DNA of 64,000 bases from Chionis minor (lineage: Eukaryota > Chordata > Aves > Charadriiformes > Chionididae), in assembly GCA_013398295.1 (NCBI GenBank), contig VZSF01007676.1:62001-126000 (forward strand), given 5' to 3'. Within the stretch, counting starts at the first letter, position 1, and each line of letters opens with the position of its first letter. The notes under the pieces are model-generated. The model did not search any database and was not told the DNA's origin. It was given only the letters and a program-made list of their open reading frames with translations. This document shows positions 22,237 through 34,467 of the stretch, piece after piece. The position numbers and the translations under genes are program-made.

Positions 22237-23989
22237 AGTGTACTATTCCCGAGTACTCATTTCAATGTGAGGACACATTTTGGACAGCGTGGTTTGCAGA
22301 GGGTCAGTAGAAAACGTACCCACTTTCAGTTTCACACAGTTGCACTCGCTCAGTGCTGAGAGGGTCCGAGTCCGTGATTTTGAGTCTGAGCCAGGAATGT
22401 CTATATAAACCGCCTCGACGTGACTTCAGCCCAGGTGACGCCTCACAGTTTACAAAGGAGAGTTACACCCCCACACAGTTCTTACTTAATAGGCTGAAGA
22501 ATAAGACATTGAGTAATGACAGTGAAAATTGCCGGGCAATCGCTGCCACAATCTTATCTGCGGTGCACCAGAGAAAAGGACATCCCTGACCTGAGATTAA
22601 AATTGGAGTCACCACAGCTAAGTGTCTCCTTCCATACTTTGGGACCCCAGTGCCTACACGCTCATCTCTTCAAGCAGCTGAGAATACCAATTCTGCGCTA
22701 GGAGAAAGGATTTATACCCCAATATAAGCCATCCTACTTTTTTAGCAATCAAACTAGAAATTATTACTTAAGCCTGTGGATTATGATCCGGCCGGCAGAA
22801 CAGCACTACTTTGCTTGATAGGCTTCTCGTAGAATCATGCCATTACCACGGGATGACATAATTCAAGCAATAATCTGTTAGTGTTACAGGGCAGCACACT
22901 GCACGCATAAGTCCACAATGTGACTAGAGCTATTTGAATATTTCTCCTAAGATTTTCTGATTGAAATGCCCTTTTTGTCAAAAGGCTTGCAGATGTGTTA
23001 TCTTAGAGATCTGTGTAAAAGATATCAATGAGAAAAAAAAAAAAAAAAGATTAAAACCAGAGGCAAAGTTATGGGGGAAGAATCTGTTTCCCAGGCAGTT
23101 CTGGCGAGGATTGTGCACGAGGCGCTTTGCGATCCTTAATTCTGAGACAGCACAAGGGCATCCGTGAAGCTGTTGCCTGAGGGATCCTGTGGTGATGCTT
23201 AACAAGCTCAGATCATTTACGGCATAAATGCTTCAATTAAGTTAACAAACCACAAGGATTAAGACAATCAAAGGAAGGAAATGAATGTCTTGCTTGGCAC
23301 AGCAGCGCTCCCTCAGCCTACGCAGGAGCCCTCTCTTGTCCGAACAGCAGCACAAGCGAAACAGCTCCTAAAGAAAATCCTGATGCAGCTGCCGGGATGA
23401 AGGTCTGAGTTTACTTGGAGGCATGTTGCAGGCTGCAGGATTTGTCACCTGCTTCTCAATGGCATACAGAAAACTTCTGCCCCTTTCTTTTGGCCCTGCT
23501 TGCCTACGACGCTCTGATCTAAGCTGACCCGCTTCCCTTTGCAGTCTGTAATCAGATAAAGTGTTTTACCATCAAGACTAGATAAATCAGAGCACGACTT
23601 TGCCTTCTGATTCAGTCTGCTGAGAGTTAAAACAATTCCCTTTGGGATACTCAAGGAATGACTGGTAGTGACCCGGAGTAACTGACCTGGCCTCAAAGCT
23701 GACTTGGGCTTTAGTGGGAGCTGTACCAGACCACCTCCAGAGGTCATCCCAACCTAAATTATTCTATGATTCTGTTCTAATTAGTATGCATGCCATGGTA
23801 TAGATTAGAAAGGGGAAAAAAATGCTCTAATGAAATATTTCTGAAAAATTATATTGGCCATACAGAGGAATTAATTCTCTTCTTATGACAGGCCTTGATT
23901 AGTGCGTAAGAATCAATCCACAAGGTTAACTTCTTCCAAACTGCTTTGGAACTAAGAAACCGCAGCAAAATGAAAGCCAGAAGACAGCG
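22237..23989. other. Spacer between CBP5 and CBP6
   Basis: No gene recognised. A TATATAAA at 22402-22409 (plus) lies in a setting that resembles the CBP2 promoter (GGAATG before, CCCAGGT after) but has no matching exon 1 donor. A poly(A) run at 23033-23048 and a CR1 end at about 23.75 kb are the other landmarks. Confidence 0.4.
23722..23774 (+). mobile_element. CR1 retroposon, 3' end relic
   Basis: About 50 nt: CCTCCAGAGGTCATCCCAAC, then ATTCTATGATTCTG, the 3' end of a CR1 in plus orientation. Too short to classify. Confidence 0.7.
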
Positions 23990-24007
23990 CTTATGATGCA
24001 ACAGGGC

Positions 24008-24013
24008 TTTAAT
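24008..24013 (-). terminator. CBP6 poly(A) signal (ATTAAA)
   Basis: ATTAAA on the minus strand about 415 nt past the CBP6 stop, in the 3' block shared with CBP4 (TTTAATACAAAC and TGCAGAATGAG on plus) and CBP1. Confidence 0.7.
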
Positions 24014-24425
24014 ACAAACAAAAAGTGGAATACATTCTTGCAGAATGAGGCAATGCAGAGACAAAGAATGTAATTTCCATTTCAACAAGGACTACAAACA
24101 ATCAGCCGTTCAGAGGAGCCCAGGGCTCACAAAGACTTTCTTCTTTCAGCTGGATACTTTCACACTCAAGTCCTATTACTTGTTTTACTCTCTTCGGGTC
24201 CAGAAAGAACAAAACGTAACATGAGCAAATGACAAAGTGAGGCAACATTGGGACCATAAGCCTTAGGTAAAACATAGCACAAACAGATATCGAGCAACCC
24301 TAGCTCCTCCTGACATTGGCTGAAGCAGAGGCTGTGAGGCATGTCTGATTTCCAGGTCTATGTGTCAACTACTAATTTGTATCTTATTTTTTTTAAATTT
24401 CAGTCGTGACTCTTTCTTAAAAGAT

Positions 24426-24989
24426 TTAAAATGGCCCATAGTTTCCATAGCGATACCTATAGTACCCTCTGGAGAAAAAGGGGAAATAATTTCTACCAAA
24501 TCCTGAATATGAGTTTCGGTAAAAGCTTCCCAGACGGTAGAGTCCACCACCACATGAGCCCTCCCCACCATATGAGCCACCTCCCATGCCCCCACAAGAA
24601 CCACCTGAACCGTGGGAGCCCATCCCGTAGGAGCTGCCTCCACCACAGGAACCACCAGAGCCCATTCCTCCACCTCCGGAGCCCATTCCTCCACCTCCGG
24701 AGCCCATTCCTCCGCCCATTCCTCCACCTCCGGAGCCCATTCCTCCACCTCCGGAGCCCATATGACCCTCAATTTCAGGAATGGCAGTTCCCACAATGCT
24801 TTCCTGAGGGCATGAGCTGATGATGGGTCCTGGGAAAGTCACGACAACAGGTGGCGCATACACGATTGCTCTTGAATCTCCGCATGAGCTGACACATGGT
24901 TCATTCCAACTGTTGATATATGGTTGCGAGCACGTCACTTCACATGGCGCAGAACAGCGGGAACTAAGCATCTGTCCATAGGAAGACAT
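24426..24989 (-). CDS. Corneous beta-protein with GSGGGGM repeats and aromatic/basic end (CBP6)
   Basis: A 187-residue corneous beta-protein. The start is MSSYGQMLSSRCSAPCEVTC, 20 nt after the splice acceptor (exon 2 starts at 25010); a TTG five codons upstream is not needed. Residues 1-37: Cys-rich. Residues 38-68: CBP core ([26 protein letters not shown]). Residues 77-112: perfect and near-perfect GSGGGGM heptapeptides (21 bp), with one shortened unit (MGGG). Residues 113-150: [17 protein letters not shown]. Residues 151-187: an unusual end rich in Tyr, Phe and Arg (GFGRNYFPFFSRGYYRYR...NYGPF). Gly/Tyr-rich ends are known in scale and claw CBPs, but the dense Arg/Tyr alternation stands out. 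The first 70 residues are closest to CBP2/CBP3. Confidence 0.92.
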   Translation of the reverse strand: MSSYGQMLSSRCSAPCEVTCSQPYINSWNEPCVSSCGDSRAIVYAPPVVVTFPGPIISSCPQESIVGTAIPEIEGHMGSGGGGMGSGGGGMGGGMGSGGGGMGSGGGGMGSGGSCGGGSSYGMGSHGSGGSCGGMGGGSYGGEGSCGGGLYRLGSFYRNSYSGFGRNYFPFFSRGYYRYRYGNYGPF

Positions 24990-25722
24990 CTTTCCAGAAG
25001 GCAAGTCAACCTGAAAGGCAGAGAGTGCCGTAGCCTGGTAAAGTTACAGCCGGAGGAGTGAAAGAACAAATTGTGTTACAGTAACGTGAGTTGTGCAGGT
25101 GTGTTGCATGGTATTCACATGAACAGATGCAGATACACGTGTCCGAGTCGTCTATGCTAAACTCAAAAGAGTTAGAGATAAAAAAGTAAAATAATAAAAA
25201 AACCCAGTCACCATCTCCAACATACAATCCATTCTACTTTACAGTAGGCTTGTGCATTACAGATCTCGCCAATCAAGTGAGATGAATTCCAGGGTTGAGG
25301 TTTCTAAGGCTACTCCCACCCCTCTCTAGTGCTCCGTTGCTCCGTAGCCTATTCCCAAAATGAGTTCTGGAATGAACGTCTCTGTCCTTGTCTTACATCA
25401 TTGCCTTTGCCGTGTTTTCATCTGGGAGTCAGTCCTATCCCGATCATGTTATTGGAGTGCCCCGACTCCATAGGTAGACACCCAATTCCCAGGAATTGCT
25501 ACCATCCACATTTTTTGAAACTCCCATTCATTTTCCCCCCCCCCAACATGTGGCGATGCCTATATCTGTCCTATTTGTATGTTACAGTTTCCAAGTAAAA
25601 TGGTTTTGGACAATAAGGCCCTACCCTAAAATTGGGTAGGGTTTATATTATATTAATCATATTAATGCTACCTATAAATCCATGTCTATAATTATGAACT
25701 GATCCAGTTAAATCGGACTTAC

Positions 25723-25757
25723 CCAGTCACCAAGAAGAATAAGTCAGCAGAGGCAGC
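25723..25757 (-). other. CBP6 non-coding exon 1
   Basis: Predicted 5' UTR exon ending at a GTAAGT donor (25722-25717); contains CTGACTTATTCTTC. The 5' edge is estimated. The intron is 712 nt. Confidence 0.65.
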
Positions 25758-25780
25758 TACAGAGTCCCGAGTTACACGCA

Positions 25781-25788
25781 CTTTTATA
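25781..25788 (-). promoter_or_regulatory. CBP6 TATA box
   Basis: TATAAAAG on the minus strand in CATATAAAAG, 58 nt before the donor. About 105 nt upstream lies ACTGTTATCAAAACAGTTG, partly palindromic and shared in part with CBP2 (GTTATCAAAACAATT). Confidence 0.7.
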
Positions 25789-28102
25789 TGCTGTCATACA
25801 GAATAGAAATTGGGAGATAACTTTACGCAACCATGCTCTACATCTTGTGAAACACAATGTTTTCCCGTGTGATGCCTTCCTTTGCAACTGTTTTGATAAC
25901 AGTGTATGGTTATCAGATAATTTCCAATCCCACACAGCACTTCACCCATCTTCTCTTTTTGCTGAAAAACTCACAATAAGTTGAGGTTGATTTTCTCTAA
26001 AACACTCGCCGATACTTGTGAAGGTGGCTCAGAGAGGGATAAACCACATGCTGCTAATAAGCACAGTTTATCATTTGTCATCTCAGGTAATAAAAACCAG
26101 TGGCCTTCTGGATTTTTCCTCATTAAAGGTAGGAAATCTTTTTACATTAAATAGCCATGAGTGTCCATGGCCATTGTGCACTCACTCCAGGGGCTTTGGC
26201 ACTGGACTTTATAGCTTGGGAGTCTCCTTTGGACAGATGTTCTCCTACATGACTATACCATGTCCCGAGTAAGTGGAAAGTAAGAGATATCAAAGCAGTT
26301 CAGATTCTCCTGTGACGACTAGGATCAGGCACAATAAATCCAATCAGAAATTCAGCTAAGGAGAGACACCTGTCCAAGATTTTGCAATTTATCCTCTGTT
26401 CCTCATCTCAAGGAATCATCCACTTCCAAGGCGCCTTCAGGATAAGCACCAAAAAATACTAATAACTGTGAAGAAATTGCATTTTTCTTTCTGAGTACGC
26501 TTGTTAGAGGCCAATACAAAGAGAGGAACTTTATATATAACCTGTGGGACTAGAGGATCCCAGAGGAAACATTACCTGAAGTACAAGTCCATAACCTCAG
26601 CTAGAAGAAAGTCACAAAGCCTGATGAACGCCAATACTGTGATTCACATAACCACATTTTCCTAAAAAGCCAGCTCTCAGCTATGCTCTTGGGGCAAATT
26701 ATTAAAACAAACGCTAAAAAAAAATACAGGTTATTTTATTTACATTTCATGGCCATGAAATCAATCTAATGACCCGAGGAATGTATGCAGCTGATAGAAA
26801 TACGACAGCAAGCTGCACAGAATGACTCACGTAATTTGTGGGAATGAGAAGTAACTAATAATTACAGTGAATGACAGCTAAGGCAGTTAAACAAGTTACC
26901 AAAACAAATATTTTATAGAAGTTCATGGGGACCTTGTTGGTTTTGAGGGTTTGTTTTTTTTTCTCCAGCGTGTAGAAAACTTGTTCAAAATGCAGCTTCT
27001 TAACACACAGGGCAGAAAACCATGGGGCTGGACCGTCCGTGCAGGTCGCTTTCTGTAACTGATGCTGTTCCCTGGCAGCTTTGAGTAAGGGGAATTTGTG
27101 TTTTACCTAAGGTAGAAAGCCATAAGAGCAGATCCAGCCTTTCAAGCTCAAACTGCAGGCAGCCTTTATACTCTACAGATACCCTTTTAAAAAAAAAAAT
27201 CAGGTGCAAAATGCAAAAAAAAGTCATTAGGAATAGTCTAACATCCCCTTCCACATCACCTGAACCTCAGCTGCCTTATGTCAAAGAAAACTTTTAAAGA
27301 TAGAGAAATAGATATCCTCCCTCAGCAGGTGAGAGCTAAACACTTCTGAAAATCTGAAGGAAAAACATCAGGATTTTGTATTTTCCTCTAAAGAATTTAT
27401 CGCTCCACATAAGGACCAACAAACTTCCCTCCAACAGTAGCTTGGCCCAGCTGGGGAACCCCAAACTCAGTGCTTACGGCTTTAGATTTAAACTCACCTC
27501 ATGTAAAGCAACACCAAAGCATTATCTGAGAGATTCCTCATCTTGTTTTTTCTAGCATGATGATGATGTTGTTGTTGTCGGTGGCTTTATTGATTTTCTG
27601 GTTTTAGAAATGCCAGTACTGTGCTCTGATCCTTACACAGCTGCTTTGCATACGAAGATTAAATCTTAAAGAGGAAGCTGGTTTAATTGCTATTGCTCCC
27701 ACCTGTGCCATGCTATAATTTTCTAAATTGGCCTGAAAGATCACTTGTCTGAAAGGAAATAGCCTATATTATCATCACAGATTGTAGCAAAACATTATCC
27801 TCAACCTTCATTTTTCCACAGATTTTATCACAGCAATTCCAGGCAGACAGTGCTCGTAAGAGGATGACAAACACCAAAAAATCAGTAGGTTTAAAAAGGG
27901 GAATCAGGAGCTGCTACCTGGAAACCTCTTTACAAAACTGCTCAGACTAGAGGGTTTGTGTTGCTGAGGGCTTTTTCATTCCCTAATTGCAAGACTGAAG
28001 GTGAAATAAGGAGCTAAGGGACTAGATGGCCACTGTCTGCTCTTTCATTACCCGTATAATGCACTGCTATTATATCGCTCAGTATCTCAGTTCTGTACTT
28101 TT

Positions 28103-28203
28103 CATGGAATCATAAAATCATCTAGGTTGGAAGAGACCTTTAAGGTTATCAAGTCCAACCATCAGCCTGACACTGCCAAACCCACCATTAACCCATGTCC
28201 CTT
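28103..28203 (-). mobile_element. CR1 retroposon, 3' fragment
   Basis: On plus: ATGGAATCATAAAATCATCT, GGTTGGAAGAGACCTTTAAG, and ACCCATGTCCC at the end: a 100-nt CR1 3' end in minus orientation. Confidence 0.88.
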
Positions 28204-31200
28204 TTATGTTCATTGGAAGTTGTGCATTCCATTTACTTGATTCCCTTTGTTCATCCCTATTAAAAAAAAAAAAAAAATTCGTATTTTTTTGTTGGCAGCC
28301 TACTTCTCTCTCTGTGTTTGGAGCTGTTGGAGATGATTTACTCAGACTATGCCATTGTAAGTGTAGGAAATGTCGTGATCGTGGGCCAGGTAGAGCACAA
28401 GACAAGAGAAAGAAAAAAAAGGAAAAAGAAAAAGAAAAAGAGCCTAGATTGATAATAGAACTTGTAGTTTTCCAGAAAAACTGATGCTTTCACCAGTTCC
28501 TGAAACCAAAGGAACATAATTTCCTCTTAAAATCAACCCCACATCTGCTTTCTGTTTCTCAGGCTTTATCTTATGTTTGTAACAATCTTCTCCAGTAACT
28601 ATTTCTTAGAAGCTCAACCCCTGCTTGCTTGTCCTGTCAATCACCCAAAAAAGCAAAACAAGTCATTGTGCTTGAAAGTCAGTCTTGGTTGTGGAACTAT
28701 GTGGTTGCCACAGGAGAAAGGAGGGCATAGGGGTTAGATTCAGTTCCAGATTGAGATAGCTACGCTTGGGTGCCTAAAAATCCACGTCTGAGTGTCTCTT
28801 GCAGTCAGCAGACACATTTGGTGGAGCCTGGAGGTCTGTCCATGCATTCACCTTCCCATAAACTCTTGCATTCCAGCAGCTGGGCAGTTCTGCCATCTCT
28901 ACCTGTCCTTTGAGGGCACTGGAAGTTTAGAAACCCCATTGATAAGGAGACCCTGTCCTCAGCCACCACCGCATATTCCAGTTTCTATGAGCACCAAGAT
29001 GCCTTTCTTCTGTTTTTTGCCTTTTCCACACTCCTCATTTATGACCTTTCAGCAAAATTCACCCCTATCCCAGGGGACATTCACAGTCAGTGACCTCAGT
29101 CTACTCATCACCCACTTGCATCCTGAACACCTAGTCTCATCTTTAAGTATTTAATAGTGAAACACAGCACTCTTGTTATACATATTTCTTCTCTTATGGA
29201 TAGGTTTGCTTATGGTTTCTAGCTACAGTGCAACAAAAGGTGGGGATTAAATAATTATACACACAAATAATTCTGAAGCTGAAGAATTCTTCCCCACCAC
29301 TAAATGAGGTTGGGTCGGAGCTCAGGAATAATTACACTACTGCAATCTTACTGGGCATCTTTCATCTTAAAAACAAAACAGAACTAATGCTCTTTAATAT
29401 ATGAGCGCTGCTCTCCTCAATATAAACCTGAGGGTATGTGAAATTGCAGCCCAAGGTGTAACTACAGTTTGCGTGTCTCTGTATAGTTTAACTTTGCATC
29501 AAAGTTGGCCAACATGTACCTCTCAGGTTGCGCACAATGTACCCATCACCCAAGCATGTTTTCCAGGTCAGACCCACCTTGCTTGACCAGCTGGAGGACT
29601 CTGAGGGCTACTGGGTCACCTGAAGTCCCCAGGTGTGGGAAGAGCTGATGATGCAGCCGCATTGATAAAGCTCCCTAAATCAGCCCCACCTCACCCTATC
29701 CAGGCTCTGAGGAGGAGGACCCTCTTCTTGGTGTCTGAGCTGCTGCAAAGAGGTGAAGAACCTCAGTAAGAACTGAGAGGCTGTGGAGGTGAGGAGGACA
29801 CACTGATGTGTGCTCCTTGGTGTGGCAGCTGTGTATTCACCCAAAGCCAGCCTGGAACAGCGCTTTTGTCTCATGACAAAGGGGGAGAAAGGGGTGTGGT
29901 GTTTGCTGGGCCTTCCTAAAGTGCAGCTGCAGCAGAGATGTGTATAGACCTGTTTCTTACTGAGGTGGGTGCTCACGAGTCCAAGTTTTGGGTTGTTTAG
30001 AGTAGAGTAGCTTGGAAGTTCCACCCTCACAAATAATCCATTTTTAATACTTTGTTAGTGCTCATGGTATGTGCTAATACTGCCGGAGTGGATTCATATT
30101 CCTGTATGGCCTCATGGCTCACAGAGGTGTGGTGCTAAAATTTAATTTAATAATCTATTAATTCTAAAGCTATTAATTAAATCTTCACTCTGGCTCATTA
30201 CCTAATTAAGCCTGCTAATCTCAGCAAGAAAAACTGGCAACTGACTTTCAGTTCCTTCAAGGCTATTAGACTCAAAGAGGGCTGATCTGCTGGTTCAGAA
30301 CCCTGTTAAATGAATTTATAGTTGGGCTTAGAGAGAGAACGGCTCTTCTCACAAAAGAAACAGGGAACGTAGAGCTCTACTGTCCAGAAGAAATGTCTGA
30401 ATTATGGTGCCAGGTCTTACAGGAGCTGTAACTGGTCTCAGCTTGGTGTGGCCTTGGCAGGTCCTTATCTATGCAGAGATGATTTTGGGGGGGCTGGGAA
30501 ATGGCTTCGCCTGAAACTGAAACCTGACTTGGAGCCTCGAATAATCCCTTAACAAATAAAACGCCCCATTCCACCACCATTCAGCAACTTTGTGTCTTAG
30601 ACATCAACGCATCAGCAGTACAGACTAAACTGTCAGCGACCCCCAATGATAAACATTCCAGAGCACCATCCCCTCAGGTATCATCCTGCCCACCCATCAA
30701 AACAGGAAATAAAGCCTGGGCAGAAAAATGGGGAGTCTCTTCCAGTGACACAGCTGGCCTGCAGGAGATTCTTCCCCCCCTTATCCGGAACCCTGTACGA
30801 GGTGTCTTCCCAGGGATTAGGAGGCCTTACCTGAAGGAGAGGGTGAGTGGTTAAGGAATGTATGTATGGTATTGGGCATGCTTTAAGATCGTGATTAATG
30901 CACTCTTTTAAGGCATTAATATCTAGCGTGTTTGTGTTAGTACTTTTTGGAAATCACTTGTAGGTTGTAACAGTGTATCCTGTGGATTGCTTTTTAAACT
31001 GCAATGGTGCATTCCTCTGTCGCATCTGCAGAACCCACAATCGCAGCGTGCTGGACCTGTGGGTGAAGTTGAAATAAATCGTGAATTTGATTTCCCTCCG
31101 CCACACTCGCTCCCAGGAACTCATGTCACAACTTGAAAAGGGATGTAAATGGTAAAAGCAGCCCCACAACGGCGCCTTTTCTGGTCACCCCGTGGTGGAT

Positions 31201-31710
31201 TCATTCTGCTCCTTTTCCTGTGCCTGTCCCGTGCCTGTCCCATGCCTCAGTCTACCTGGCCCCATTGTAAATTTGGCTAGTGTGCAATATTGGAATTCTA
31301 ATGACAGGTTATAAGTAATAAGACTAATAATAATTAGGTGTGTCTAAGGCTTAGATCCACCCTTATGTATAGAGTGCCCTTGGACAGGTTAGGTGGCTTT
31401 TGGGCATCAGTTATCCCGCAATAAGATGATAATTGTCTGTGCCATATGGGTGTAAAGAGAAAGAAGGTTTGCAAGAAGCAGTGCGATGACGATGAGGGAT
31501 GTTATAATGACAAGCAAAGGCAGCATCCTTTATAATGCCTGAAAGAGCAGGGGAAGGTAGAGGAACTGCTCCCACGTACGAGGCAATATGGGGGGAAGCT
31601 TTGAAACAAGCCGTGTGAAAGAAAGAGGTGAAACGTGTTTGTAGGAGGTCTTTAAATGGCAGGCAAAGGAGGAAAGACCAAGAGTGAAGGCCAAATTGGC
31701 AGAAAGATGC

Positions 31711-31976
31711 AGTAGTGATAGAATGAGGGGGAACAATTTTAACCTGAAAGAGGGGAGATTTGGATGAGATATTGGGGAGAAATTCCTGGCTGTGAGGGTG
31801 GGGGGCCCCTGGCCGGATTTGCCCAGAGAATCTCTGGCTGGAGGTTCAAGGCCAGGTTGGACGGGGCTTGGAGCACCCTGGTGTGGTGGGAGGTGTCCCT
31901 GCCCAGGGCAGAGGGGTTGGAACAAGATGGTCTTTAAAGTCACTTATCACTAAAACCATTCTGTGATTCTATGAAA
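31711..31976 (+). mobile_element. CR1 retroposon, about 265 bp
   Basis: Plus-orientation CR1 3' part: GGTTCAAGGCCAGGTTGGAC, GTGTCCCTGCCCAGGGCAGA, GGGGTTGGAACAAGATGGTC, ending CATTCTGTGATTCTATGAAA. Confidence 0.92.
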
Positions 31977-34301
31977 TACTGGGATTTTTTTTTTTTTTTT
32001 TTGCTGGGCTGTTAATCAAAATGCCTTGAGATATGGCTGGCGCAGACAAGTAGAGAATATTGAGGGTTCTTTGAAAATGTGACGTGTCAATACACACTGC
32101 GAGAGGCCAAATGATGCACCTGCATTTCAGACAGCAAAGCGCTGCAGTGCACAGTGCGGGTGTTAGGCACAAATTTCTCCGAAAGGGATCAAGCTCAAAG
32201 TTCCCAGGCTGAAAAGCCTAATGGCTCTTCCCTAAAAAACCTCGGCAAGGCTCTTGGAGGGCAGACCACCTTGCAGAAGCTGCCTCTTTCTCAGAAAGAA
32301 CCAAGTTAGCGGTTTTCAGGCATGCAATTTTTTTTTATTTTTTTCTTTTTAAAAGGGAACAATTTGCAAGTTGTCTTCAGCAGGTGAAAATCAGCTCCCC
32401 AATCCTGTTGTGCAACTAGATTATAGTTAAACTCCTCGAACTGCTGGACTGGATGGGGTGGAGCTAATGAGTCAAGACCGGGTCTTTTGGACTGGAGGTT
32501 CCTGAGAGCTCCACCCTGCTGATGACCTCATTACCAAATTTTTCCCAACATTTTTGGCGTGAGCCAGGCAATCCACAAATCATCTATCTCTGCCCTGCCT
32601 CCCAGTTTATCTAGGGCGTGACACCGAGACACAGTTCATGAGCTGATCTGCCAAGATATAGTAATTACATCTTCACGCTGGATCAATAAAGTGGGGCACA
32701 TGCTAATGTGTGCAAGATAAACAAGCAGATTTATAGGAGTTCCCATCCCATAAAGGGAAAAATTTGAATATACGTGCACCAAATATTTGAGGGGCTCATT
32801 TTAGAAAGAGCAAATTTACCCAGGGCAGGAAGCTGGTCTCCCAGGCCAATGTCCCTCGACAGCAGATCACAGAGAGGGCCAGAGCCTGGGGGCTGCAGCA
32901 GATGAACGGACAAACAGTCTTCTCAGAGGTTGGCAGCTTCCCAGGGAGACAGGGCAGGGTAAGCAGGGAGACTGGCAGGGATCCAGGCTGCTTAGTGTGT
33001 TTTCATACGGCATTTTAACATTGCTCTACAGTTTTCTGCAATCTCTTTTTCCCTTTGAAGGAGTCGCTGCAAAAATGAGCCGCATCTGGATGGGACTGCA
33101 CGGGCTGCCTGCAGAACAAGGTGCACACCCTGATGTTCATGGGCATCTGCCTCCACAGGTGAGGGCAAATTGTTAAATAGCAGCTTGCAAGACTCACCAG
33201 CCCAAGAACGGGGAATTAGAGTTCAGCCCGCTTTCACATTTCAGTTTTCGGGACAAGTTTGCCTATGAATTTCATTTCACTTATGTTAAACTGGGCTTTG
33301 GGCTTGCAGAGACTGGCAGAGCTGCCCAATCGTAACTGCAGTAATATTCTTCTTGCGACCAAAAAGCCAATGCTTGTGGGTAAATTCTGTGAAAATCTTT
33401 AGAGGAATAGAAGCTTAGAATTTGAGGGTGGGGAAGTGGGCAGCAGGGAGTAACTGGGGTTTTTTCTTCAGCCAAAGTAAATAATAAGGAAAATTTCTCA
33501 TGGTGTCATTCCTTTTCATCTACTTACTGCTTTTCAGTTGACGCATCAAGCCAGGAACGCTCAAAACCACAAGCTGTACTGAATAGGATGAGGAACAAGT
33601 GACGTCTGTGAGACGAGGGTGAAAATGAGAGAGTATTGTGCAAAGAAAGGCACGTGAACGGGGCCGAGGAGTGCAAGGAGGGGTTTGATTATTTTCTCAC
33701 GTCATGGCTGAGCAGGACTGACAGATTCAGTTTTGATACTTGCCACCTCAATTTCACCAGTAGGTGGCTGAAAATCAGGAGTGGAAGAGAAAGAAAACAA
33801 GAAAACCATCATGATAATGCAGAATAATAGGAAGGGAAAGGACAGAACAAGACTGCTGGAATAAATAACAGCATCAAGGGTGCAGTTCCAGATGCAGATT
33901 CTCTCGCTCATAATTAACTTCTATCTGCAAATGATACTTTTCATCAAATACTTTTTTCCTTAAATAAAATCAAATATAAAGAGAGGATCAGTTTCTTCTC
34001 CCCCACACATCTTTCCTGGAGTGAAACCAAAAGCCAGAAACATGACACGTGTGTGTGTGTATATTTATTGAAAGGAAAAGTTAATTTCCTGGTGACTAAT
34101 TCTCTTAAATGCTAAGACGAGTCTAATTAGGTCTAGCAGTGAAAGGGTTTGTCATCTCTTAATTGACCACATTTGTGGTGTTCTTGAAACAGCTGCTGCC
34201 TTCATTTTCTGGAAAGCAGTAGAGAAAGAACAAATTGTTCCCAAGAAGCAGGTACTGTGTGTTCCAAAGAGCAGGTTAACACAAATTAGGATAGAGGGCA
34301 T

Positions 34302-34307
34302 TTTATT
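34302..34307 (-). terminator. Possible poly(A) signal of CBP7 (AATAAA)
   Basis: AATAAA on the minus strand 160 nt past the CBP7 stop, followed by ATGCCC. Chosen by position only. Confidence 0.45.
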
Positions 34308-34467
34308 ACTCTCATCACCTGCCTGAGAATGTACCCAAAGGGGGGAAAAAAAAGTATGAACTTAAGGTAAAGCATAATTTAAAGACGATGTAGGTAAGTC
34401 TGCTTTAGAGAGGCAGTAGGAGTCTACAAGGTCTTTGGCCTTGGTCATTGGCGTTGGTATCACCATG

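Larger units (their letters stand above)
25960..34284. other. Gene-poor stretch of about 8.3 kb
   Basis: I found no CBP core, no EDC-like Cys/Gln/Pro-rich frame and no TATA-plus-donor pair on either strand. The contents are AT-rich patches (30.13-30.22 kb), two CR1 pieces, and low-complexity runs (poly-A at 28261-28276, poly-T at 31985-32002). Open frames are short and family-free. It separates the Gly-rich CBP cluster from CBP7 and the Cys/Gln genes. Confidence 0.5.
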
